From assembly GCA_910577185.1 (NCBI GenBank), contig CAJTLR010000081.1:4472-16252 (forward strand): a stretch of DNA of 11,781 nt, in the 5' to 3' direction. Positions 5,884 to 11,703 of the stretch are shown here, one piece after another (the first letter of the stretch is position 1; every line of letters starts with the position of its first letter). The notes below the pieces were generated by a model. The model worked only from the letters and a program-made list of their open reading frames with translations, did not search any database and was not told where the DNA came from. Source of the stretch: an uncultured Acetatifactor sp. (lineage in GTDB: Bacteria > Bacillota > Clostridia > Lachnospirales > Lachnospiraceae). The position numbers and the translations under genes are program-made.

Positions 5884-6150
5884 GTTTCGTCCCCATGTCC
5901 GCCCGGTTGTTTCAGGCTTTCATTCCAGGGCTGTTTTCGTTTCGTCCCCACAATTTCCGCCCGTTTGCTTCAGGCTTTCCTTCCGGGACTGTTTTCGTTT
6001 CGTCCCCATACTTTCTGCCCGGTTGTTCCGGGCTTTCGTTCCGGGACTGTTTTCGTTTCGTCCCCACAATTTCCGCCCGGTTGTTTCAGGCTTTCCTTCC
6101 GGGACTGTTTTCGTTCCGTCCCTGCCTATCTGCCCCCTGGAAGTCCCGTT
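5884..6150 (-). repeat. 58-base imperfect tandem repeat array between two BMC-H genes
   Basis: Repeat units begin at 5884, 5939, 5997, 6055 and 6113 (spacings 55, 58, 58 and 58). Four are complete and the last is partial and degraded. Units 2 and 4 differ at only two positions. Unit 3 differs at several more. A further decayed fragment (CGGGCTTCCGTCGGGACT, about 6186-6203) reaches the stop of the upstream BMC-H gene. Each unit has a CCCGG...CCGGG inverted pair, a weak hairpin in RNA. On the minus (mRNA) strand the units are purine-rich. A period of 58 is not a multiple of three, so the array does not encode a repeated peptide. The unit nearest the gene ends at the AGGAGG of the downstream BMC-H gene. 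Function unknown. Confidence 0.93.
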
Positions 6151-6206
6151 ACGGCTGCTTCCTTCGCATCCGCAACGTTCTTCCCCGGGCTTCCGTCGGG
6201 ACTCTT

Positions 6207-6542
6207 TTATACTTCCTGGATTGTCCGTGCATCAAGCGTGCTCACGAGACTCTTGTCCATAAACCGGCTTGCACTGAGACGCACCAGCCGCAGAATCTCT
6301 TCATGCGGATTGGCAATGACGCCGCTGGCCGCCGGCTTTTTTATGGCCTTTTGGGCCGCAGTCTCCACAGCCTCCGTGACAGATGCCACATCGCCTTTCA
6401 CAATGATGGTGACAAGCCTGCCGCCCAGTTTCCGCTCCCATGTGGCCAGTTCCACGCCGGATGTCTTACACATGATGTCCAGTGCGTCCACCGCAGCCAC
6501 CACGCCTGAAATTTCGATAAAGCCTAATGATATATTGCTCAT
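6207..6542 (-). CDS. Divergent BMC-H shell protein with altered pore loop and C-terminal tail
   Basis: A 111-residue single BMC-domain protein. The fold is clear: SLGFIEISGVVAAVDALD (5-22), VTIIVKGDVASVTEAVETA (44-62) and SGVIANPHEEILRLV (73-87). The pore segment reads KLGGRL (38-43) where the neighbouring tiles have KIGSGL, placing an Arg next to the pore. About 24 residues (88-111, LSASRFMDKSLVSTLDARTIQEV) extend beyond the normal end of the fold. Such tails in BMC-H proteins can sit on the shell face or bind partners. AGGAG lies seven bases upstream of the ATG. The gene sits 45 bases after one EutM-like gene and 343 bases before the other. It probably forms a minor, functionally distinct hexamer. 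The exact paralogue group cannot be assigned by eye. Confidence 0.92.
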   Translation of the reverse strand: MSNISLGFIEISGVVAAVDALDIMCKTSGVELATWERKLGGRLVTIIVKGDVASVTEAVETAAQKAIKKPAASGVIANPHEEILRLVRLSASRFMDKSLVSTLDARTIQEV

Positions 6543-6587
6543 TTTCCGGCTCCTTTTCTAATAATGCAATCGGTCATAAAACCGCAG

Positions 6588-6863
6588 CTATATTCTGGGC
6601 AGAATCTTTTCCACATCCGAATGGGGTCTGGGAATGACATGCGCCGCCACCAGCTCACCCAGCCTGCTTGCAGCTGCGGAACCGCTCTCTACGGAAGCCT
6701 TCACCGCGCCTACGTCGCCGCGAACCATAACCGTCACCAGACCGGAACCGATTTTCTCTGTGCCCACCAGGCTTACCTCCGCCGATTTGGTCATTGCGTC
6801 CGCAGCTTCAATAGCCGCTGTCAGGCCTCTTGTCTCTACCATTCCCAATGCTTCCTGTGCCAT
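6588..6863 (-). CDS. eutM: Hexameric BMC-H shell protein, PduA/EutM-like (paralogue 1)
   Basis: A 91-residue canonical BMC-H tile: MAQEALGMVETRGL at the start, pore loop KIGSG (37-41), VMVRGDVGAVKASVESG, and AAHVIPRPHSDVEKILP at the end. It is the close paralogue of the BMC-H protein encoded at 5582-5863. Most of the 14 differences are conservative Ala/Ser/Thr exchanges, with Met/Lys and Asn/Glu at the surface. The chosen ATG has AGGAG seven bases upstream. A start 39 bases earlier (6902) is in frame but has no ribosome site and is not needed by the family. Along with its twin it probably supplies most of the shell area, perhaps as mixed hexamers, which is inference. Confidence 0.97.
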   Translation of the reverse strand: MAQEALGMVETRGLTAAIEAADAMTKSAEVSLVGTEKIGSGLVTVMVRGDVGAVKASVESGSAAASRLGELVAAHVIPRPHSDVEKILPRI

Positions 6864-6920
6864 AAATGATCTCCTTTCCCCCGGGCTCTTCCTCCCGTAC
6901 ACATCAGTTCTTATTTCACA

Positions 6921-7271
6921 TCAGTTTTTGTCGAAAGCGCTCACCTTCAACATCTTTTCCGTATCTGTGGTGGGTCTTGCAATGATATGCCGCTGCACCA
7001 CACCGGTGAGTGATTTTGCCACGGCTTCCCCTGCCTCCATGGCAGCTTCCACCGCCGCTACGCTTCCCCGGAACTTCACTGTCACCAGCAGCGGCACCGG
7101 CAGTGAATCCGCGTTCGCAGGTTTGTTTTTATCAAAAGTTTCCAGTCTGACATCAGCCGCCTTACAGCCCGCGTCGGCCGCAAGAAACGCGCATGTCAGT
7201 CCGAATACCTCCAGAAGTCCCACCGCCTCTTCCGCAGAACGTCTTTCTTCCGTAGAAATCTTTTCTTCCAT
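6921..7271 (-). CDS. BMC-H shell protein with N-terminal extension and enlarged pore loop
   Basis: A 116-residue BMC-H protein with the ordinary, non-permuted strand order: AVGLLEVFGLTCAFLAADAG (16-35), VTVKFRGSVAAVEAAMEAG (63-81) and VQRHIIARPTTDTEKML (92-108). About 15 charged residues (MEEKISTEERRSAEE) precede the fold. Where standard tiles have a short KIGSG pore turn it has about 14 extra residues, TFDKNKPANADSLPVP (45-60), so the centre of the hexamer must look different. The tail SAFDKN repeats the FDKN of the insert. The ribosome site is GAGAGGA. It is the first shell gene of the run, 164 bases after the alcohol dehydrogenase. A minor tile with a special pore or docking role is likely. 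The family subgroup is uncertain. Confidence 0.92.
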   Translation of the reverse strand: MEEKISTEERRSAEEAVGLLEVFGLTCAFLAADAGCKAADVRLETFDKNKPANADSLPVPLLVTVKFRGSVAAVEAAMEAGEAVAKSLTGVVQRHIIARPTTDTEKMLKVSAFDKN

Positions 7272-7435
7272 GGAAAATCCTCTCTTCCCCTGAACTCCCT
7301 TTTCCTGTCAAATCCGGGGTTCCATAATTTCCCGCCACTCCTGCATGTCATCCGGAATTGCGTCTGTTCCCGCCGGGAAAACATTGCCTTTTCCCTTACG
7401 GCGGTGACTAAAAAGCGTCTTCCGGCGCCAAATGG

Positions 7436-8644
7436 CTACTGATTGATAATGGCGATCTTCAGTCCCTTCATCGCCAGATTTGTTTTCAGCGCCTCATTGA
7501 TTTCCTCCAGCGGATAAGTATGTGTAATCAGCTTGTCCATGGGAAGACCCAGCTTTTTCGCACTCTTCAGGAAATCAAAAGTGGTTGCGTAATCCCGCAG
7601 CGTGTATACCCAGGAACCCACCGTGGTAATCTCCTTGGAACAGATGTCAAAATGTGGGTTGATGGTGGCATCGCCGCCGTTGATGAAAAATCCCAGTTCG
7701 CAAAGTCCACCACCGTTGCGGATAAACTTATAGATATTGGAATGTCCCGCGGGAGACCCTGTACACTGGAAGGCAAAGTCTGCCAGATGTCCGTCGCACT
7801 TTTCCTGCACGGCTGCCGCCAGTGCCTCAATTCCCTTGTGCTCCTTGAAATTCACGGAGTCGGAAGCCCCCAGTTCTTTGGCGAAATCCAGGCGCTTCTG
7901 CTCCCCGTCCACTGCCACAATCTTATTGATGCCCATGGTCCGCAGAATTGCAATACAGATCAGGCCTATGGGGCCGCATCCCTGTACCACCACCCTGCTG
8001 TTAAACCGCAGGATTCCCGTGCTCTTTGCCCTCTCCACCGCGTGAATCAGCACCGCGCAGGGCTCGATCAGCACCCTGGAGTACAAATCCAGGTCACTGA
8101 CATTGAATACCGTGGAACCTCCCCTGATCAGAATGTAATCGGAAAACCATCCGTTGAGATGAATATCGTCATCGGGAAGAAGCCCGTACACATCCGCGCC
8201 CCCCACGTTCTGCTTATTTAAATCAAACATGGTGATATCCGGATTATCCTTGAAAATCATGCAGGTAACCACCTTGTCACCCACCTTCAGATCCTTGCCG
8301 GCGCTGTCTTTTTTCACATTCTTTCCCATCTTCACGATCTCGCCCGTGCCCTCGTGTCCAAGGGCCACGGGAATCAGTCCGAAAGGATCTCTTTTAAATT
8401 CATGGGCATCCGTCCCGCAGACGCCGCATCCTTCCACCTTTACCAGTATATCTCCGTCGCCCACTTCCGGCATGGGAAATTCCTTTACGTCAAAGTGTTC
8501 CAGACCAGTGAGCATTGCCACATGTGCCGTCTTCGGTATGGAGCCTCCCGCCGTACGGTTCTCCCCGCCGGACGCGCTGCCCATGCCTGACATACTGGCG
8601 AGCACCTGTTTCACAATCTCCTCTATCTGTGCTGTATCAGCCAT
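7436..8644 (-). CDS. Zinc-dependent (MDR) alcohol dehydrogenase with encapsulation peptide; propanol/lactaldehyde reductase candidate
   Basis: A 402-residue medium-chain alcohol dehydrogenase. Catalytic zinc ligands are visible in GCGVCGTDAHEF (Cys76), GHEGTGE (His97/Glu98) and LIEPCAV (Glu194). The Rossmann motif QGCGPIG (221-227) is followed by an acidic residue in VAVDGEQKR, favouring NAD(H). The four-Cys structural zinc lobe of classical enzymes is absent; only one Cys occurs in the segment after VGDKVV, as in sorbitol/butanediol dehydrogenases. Residues 1-18 (ADTAQIEEIVKQVLASM) form an amphipathic helix joined by a Gly/Ser-rich linker (19-35), an encapsulation peptide. I start at ATG 8644, with AGGAG six bases upstream. 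An in-frame start 36 bases earlier would bury the targeting helix. The likely role is to reduce propionaldehyde to propanol, or lactaldehyde to propanediol, and regenerate NAD+ inside the shell. Confidence 0.95.
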   Translation of the reverse strand: MADTAQIEEIVKQVLASMSGMGSASGGENRTAGGSIPKTAHVAMLTGLEHFDVKEFPMPEVGDGDILVKVEGCGVCGTDAHEFKRDPFGLIPVALGHEGTGEIVKMGKNVKKDSAGKDLKVGDKVVTCMIFKDNPDITMFDLNKQNVGGADVYGLLPDDDIHLNGWFSDYILIRGGSTVFNVSDLDLYSRVLIEPCAVLIHAVERAKSTGILRFNSRVVVQGCGPIGLICIAILRTMGINKIVAVDGEQKRLDFAKELGASDSVNFKEHKGIEALAAAVQEKCDGHLADFAFQCTGSPAGHSNIYKFIRNGGGLCELGFFINGGDATINPHFDICSKEITTVGSWVYTLRDYATTFDFLKSAKKLGLPMDKLITHTYPLEEINEALKTNLAMKGLKIAIINQ

Positions 8645-8742
8645 TTTACTCTCCTCTCCAACAGACCCGAGGAATAACATATCCCTGACCTGTCTTTATA
8701 CTGTTTACCAGTCTGTCTGCCGCCCTGAAAACCCGTTCCGGA

Positions 8743-8771
8743 CTCCCGCCGGATTTTTCGGGCCCCGGGAG
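8743..8771 (-). other. Intercistronic stem-loop between the aldehyde and alcohol dehydrogenase genes
   Basis: CTCCCG (8743-8748) and CGGGAG (8766-8771) are exact inverted copies, with a smaller CCG/CGG stem inside. They lie in the 155-base gap after the aldehyde dehydrogenase stop, about 30 bases downstream of it on the minus strand. The T-run is inside the loop on the plus strand, so it is not a canonical terminator in the transcribed direction. An mRNA-processing or stability role is possible. Confidence 0.35.
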
Positions 8772-8799
8772 ACATCCTTTCCCCAGTTCCCCGCCCTTT

Positions 8800-10188
8800 T
8801 CAGCGGATGCACAAACTGTCGGACATGACGCACCGTCTGCTCTTGGTAAAAGATTTGGTGCTTGTCAGGCCCTCCCCGGTACGGCTGGCAATGGTAAAGG
8901 TACAATAGCCCTCCCCGCCAAAGCCCAGCGCCGCATAGGAAGGCGCGTTTTTCACCAGAATGGCCGTATCAATCTCCCTGGCATATTTTGTGATATTATC
9001 TATGTTCTTGGAATGAATATGGGCGGAATGACGGTTGCCATGCTCCAGCCACACGGCCTTCTCAATGGCATCGTCAATATCCTTTGCCCTGACCATGCCC
9101 AGTATGGGCATCATCAGCTCCTCCGCAATCAGAGGATGCTCTTTGGGTCCTTCAAACACAATACAGCGGATATTGTCGGGAACCGTCACCCCGATCATGC
9201 CCAGCAGTGTTCTGGCATCCCTGCCCACGCATTTGCGGTTCAGCCCCCTGGGCGTCAGAACCGTTGCCGTGAGCCTGTCCTGCTCCTCTTTGGAAATCAG
9301 GTAACAGCCCTGCTCGGATATCATATAGTGCATCAGTTCGTCCGCAATGGATTCCACCGCCACAATCTCTTTCTCCGCGATACAGGGAAGATTATTGTCA
9401 AAGGTACATCCGTTGACAATGTCTGCCGCAGCCTTCCGGATGTCTGCCGTTTCGTCCACCACGGCAGGGGGATTTCCCGCCCCTGCGCCTATCCCTCTCT
9501 TGCCGGAGGAAAGCACCGCCGTCACCACGCCGGGGCCCCCCGTTGCCACCACTAAAGGGATGTCCTTATGTTTCATCATGATATTGCTGCTCTCCAGAGT
9601 GGGGTTATCCACCGTGCAGGCCACATTGTCCGGCCCGCCTGCCTCCAGGGACGCCTCATTGATCATGTTCAGTGCAAAAATGGAAGTCTTGATTGCCTGG
9701 GGATGGGGATTGAACACCACCGTGTTGCCTGCCGCGATCATTCCGATGGAATTACAGATCACGGTCTCGCTGGGATTGGTGCAGGGAGTGATGGCCCCGA
9801 TAACCCCGAAGGGTCCCATCTCGATCAGGGTCAGTCCCCTGTCCCCGGACCATGCCGTCGTGGTCAGATCTTCCGTTCCCGGTGTCTTGTCCGCCACCAG
9901 GTGATGTTTTAATATCTTATGCCCCACATTGCCCATGCCGGTCTCATTGACACCCATCCTGGCAATGATTTCCGCATTCTCATGGGTTCTCCTGCGGATA
10001 TTGCTGATAATCTGTTCTCTCTGGTCCAGGGACATTCTGCGGATGATCTGCTGGGATGCTTTTGCGGCTGCAATGGCATCGTTCATATCCGTGAAAATAC
10101 CATGCTTCCCGCCTGCGGACTCCGCAATCTGCATCTTCGCCACAACCTCCTGTACAATATCCTGTACCAGGTTCTCGTTTACAAGCAC
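8800..10188 (-). CDS. pduP: CoA-acylating aldehyde dehydrogenase, PduP-like, with encapsulation peptide
   Basis: A 462-residue NAD-dependent acylating aldehyde dehydrogenase (PduP/EutE group) that oxidises propionaldehyde to propionyl-CoA in the compartment. Residues 1-19 (LVNENLVQDIVQEVVAKM) form the N-terminal targeting helix, as in PduP. The fold then shows GPFGVIGAITPCTNP (125-139), the cofactor region GNTVVFNPHP and ATGGPGVV (215-222). The catalytic Cys269 is in NNLPCIAEKE. The family ending GEGLTSTKSFTKSRRCV is complete. The start is GTG at 10188 with AGGAGG seven bases upstream. It overlaps the end of the GlcG-like gene by ten bases, so translation is probably coupled. No insertion or missing catalytic residue was seen. 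Acetaldehyde is a possible second substrate. Confidence 0.96.
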   Translation of the reverse strand: MLVNENLVQDIVQEVVAKMQIAESAGGKHGIFTDMNDAIAAAKASQQIIRRMSLDQREQIISNIRRRTHENAEIIARMGVNETGMGNVGHKILKHHLVADKTPGTEDLTTTAWSGDRGLTLIEMGPFGVIGAITPCTNPSETVICNSIGMIAAGNTVVFNPHPQAIKTSIFALNMINEASLEAGGPDNVACTVDNPTLESSNIMMKHKDIPLVVATGGPGVVTAVLSSGKRGIGAGAGNPPAVVDETADIRKAAADIVNGCTFDNNLPCIAEKEIVAVESIADELMHYMISEQGCYLISKEEQDRLTATVLTPRGLNRKCVGRDARTLLGMIGVTVPDNIRCIVFEGPKEHPLIAEELMMPILGMVRAKDIDDAIEKAVWLEHGNRHSAHIHSKNIDNITKYAREIDTAILVKNAPSYAALGFGGEGYCTFTIASRTGEGLTSTKSFTKSRRCVMSDSLCIR

Positions 10189-10769
10189 TTTGCTACCTCC
10201 TGTTTAGATTCCAGTGCGCCTGATTCCAATATACGTTTCCCATAGGCGGCCAGCGCCGTGTCCTGTTCGGCGCTCCCGCCGCTGACCCCCAGGGCCCCTA
10301 TGATCACTTCATTCTGCTTCAGGATCTCCCCGCCGCCGAAAATAACGATTCTGCCCCCATTGGTATACTGTATGCCGTACAGGCTTTCCCCAGGCCGGCT
10401 CAGGCTACCCAGCCGGTGGGTGGACATCTGGAAAGCAATCGCCGTATAGGTCTTGTTCAGCGCCACGTCAAAGCTTCCCATGTAGGCGCCGTCCATGCAG
10501 TGCACTGCCACGGGCCTTCCGGCCGCGTCAGAGACCGCTGTCACCACATGCATGTCCCACTCTGCCGCTTTCGCCTCCACTTTTTCAATCAGCTTCACCG
10601 CCAGGGCCAGAGGCATGGTAACGTGCGTGCGCCCGCCGTTGGCAGGCACCAGCCCGCCGGCCAATGGGCCGGATCCGGTACCCCCTGCCGAAGCGTCCTG
10701 GCTTCCCGGCTGTCCGGGAACTTTTTTTAAGATTTCACGTACAATGGCCTCTATCTCTCTGTTTTCCAT
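10179..10769 (-). CDS. GlcG/HbpS-domain (PduO C-terminal type) protein with encapsulation peptide
   Basis: A 196-residue protein. Residues 1-17 (MENREIEAIVREILKKV) are an amphipathic helix like the targeting peptides of its operon partners. A Gly/Ser/Pro-rich linker runs from 18 to about 47. The rest (about 48-185) is a GlcG/HbpS domain (formerly DUF336) with IVIFGGGEIL (141-150) and the family signature GALGVSGGSAEQD (158-170). The domain also forms the C-terminal half of PduO, and HbpS binds haem. No adenosyltransferase half is fused here. I use ATG 10769, with GGAGG eight bases upstream. A start 54 bases earlier would add 18 residues ahead of the helix and lies on a 19-base repeat. The role inside the compartment is unproven: haem or cobalamin-related binding, redox sensing, or structural. 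It is preceded by 124 non-coding bases and overlaps the next gene. Confidence 0.9.
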   Translation of the reverse strand: MENREIEAIVREILKKVPGQPGSQDASAGGTGSGPLAGGLVPANGGRTHVTMPLALAVKLIEKVEAKAAEWDMHVVTAVSDAAGRPVAVHCMDGAYMGSFDVALNKTYTAIAFQMSTHRLGSLSRPGESLYGIQYTNGGRIVIFGGGEILKQNEVIIGALGVSGGSAEQDTALAAYGKRILESGALESKQEVAKCL

Positions 10770-10805
10770 TACAGATCCCTCCGAAATACCGTGAGTGACT
10801 ATTTT

Positions 10806-10843
10806 GTGAAAGATCTTCTTCACTGTGAATGGTCTTCTTCACT
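10806..10843. promoter_or_regulatory. Tandem pair of 19-base imperfect palindromes upstream of the GlcG-like gene
   Basis: GTGAAAGATCTTCTTCACT (10806-10824) is followed directly by GTGAATGGTCTTCTTCACT (10825-10843), differing at two positions. Each unit has GTGAA/TTCAC ends in inverted orientation. The pair lies in the 124-base gap between the aldolase and the GlcG-like gene. Tandem palindromic sites of this size are what a dimeric regulator such as the DeoR-type protein of this operon could bind. They could equally fold as small RNA hairpins. No convincing promoter hexamers accompany them, so the assignment is tentative. Confidence 0.35.
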
Positions 10844-10893
10844 ACTGCCGCTTTCTCAAAAAGGCCTGTCCACGGCATTCTCCGGTCCGGAAT

Positions 10894-11703
10894 TTATCTG
10901 CCTAACTGCTCCAGCACCTTTCTGGTAATCTCTGCCACAGTGTCCGCGGACACATTGCCTGCGCCCTTACTGCCGCTTCCGCATCCGCCGCCGCAGGTGT
11001 GGCAGCTGGGCTTTCCGGCCTTTGCATTGGGACACAGATTTGCCGGATGACGTCCCTTCATGCCGAACTGTCTTCTGATCTCATACAGGTCTTCCACCTG
11101 CTGGGGTGTGAACTCCTTGGGCCCGCCCAGCATTCTGGACTGATACAGAAGCTGTGCATAAAATTCCACGGATTCCATCTTCAGATAAGCCGCAAGCAGG
11201 GAATCGGAATAGGTCAGGGCGCCGTGGTTCTCCAGAAGCACCGCGTCAAAATGCTGTACATACTCGGAAACCGCATCGGGAATCTCCATGGTGGAAGGTC
11301 TGCCGTATTTTGCGATGGGCACACAGCCCAGAGCGATCACTGCCTCCGGCATAATGGGCTGGGTCAGGGGAATGCCGGCAATGGCAAAGCTGGTGGCATA
11401 AACGGGATGTGCGTGAACCACGCTTCTCACATCGGGTCTCTCCTGATAGACTCTCATATGCATCTTGATCTCGCTTGAAGGCTTGAAATTGCCGTTGGCC
11501 TGGATCACATTGCCCTGGGCATCCACCTTACAGATATATTCCGGCGTCATAAAACCCTTGGATACGCCGGTGGGGGTGCACAGAAATTCATTGTCGCCAA
11601 GCTTCACGGAAATATTGCCATCGTTTGCGGCAACCATATTTCTGTTGTAAATTCTCCTGCCAATGTCACAAATCTCTTTTTTGATCTCGTACTCGTTTTG
11701 CAT
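10894..11703 (-). CDS. fucA: Class II aldolase, L-fuculose/L-rhamnulose-1-phosphate type, with Cys/Gly-rich linker and C-terminal encapsulation peptide
   Basis: A 269-residue class II (zinc) aldolase of the AraD/FucA family that cleaves a 6-deoxy-ketose 1-phosphate to DHAP and lactaldehyde. Visible active-site blocks: phosphate-binding ANDGNIS (26-32) and PTGVSKG (44-50), SSE with catalytic Glu78, HAH zinc ligands (97-99), and NHGAL with the third ligand His160. The catalytic fold ends near residue 215. A linker with Cys224, 234, 237 and 241 (CHTCGGGCGSGSKGAG) follows, then an amphipathic helix (VSADTVAEITRKVLEQLGR, 251-269). That helix is a C-terminal encapsulation peptide, as in aldolases of fucose/rhamnose BMC loci. 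Ordinary FucA is about 215 residues, so the extra 50 are the targeting tail. ATG 11703 has AGGAGG seven bases upstream. Substrate (fuculose, rhamnulose or both) cannot be decided from sequence. Confidence 0.94.
   Translation of the reverse strand: MQNEYEIKKEICDIGRRIYNRNMVAANDGNISVKLGDNEFLCTPTGVSKGFMTPEYICKVDAQGNVIQANGNFKPSSEIKMHMRVYQERPDVRSVVHAHPVYATSFAIAGIPLTQPIMPEAVIALGCVPIAKYGRPSTMEIPDAVSEYVQHFDAVLLENHGALTYSDSLLAAYLKMESVEFYAQLLYQSRMLGGPKEFTPQQVEDLYEIRRQFGMKGRHPANLCPNAKAGKPSCHTCGGGCGSGSKGAGNVSADTVAEITRKVLEQLGR

Noticed and set aside
5864..5896. Earlier ATG for the EutM-like gene
   Set aside because: It lies in the last unit of the 58-base array and the added residues would be coded by the AGGAGG ribosome site itself. 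The paralogue starts at MAQEALG.
5884..6150. CRISPR array
   Set aside because: Units are directly contiguous with no unique spacers, are imperfect, and no cas genes are present. The same holds for the 108-base array.
5634..6561. Long plus-strand frames (260-291 codons) across the shell genes and the 58-base array, with repeated Phe/Pro-rich segments
   Set aside because: They are antisense shadows of well-supported BMC-H genes, and their repetitive composition comes from the array.
7367..7379. Palindrome TTCCCG-C-CGGGAA in the alcohol dehydrogenase to BMC-H gap
   Set aside because: Short, GC-rich and single. A palindrome of this size can occur by chance and nothing around it supports an operator.
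10770..10823. Earlier ATG for the GlcG-like gene
   Set aside because: It begins within the 19-base repeat, lacks a good ribosome site, and would place 18 residues before the targeting helix.
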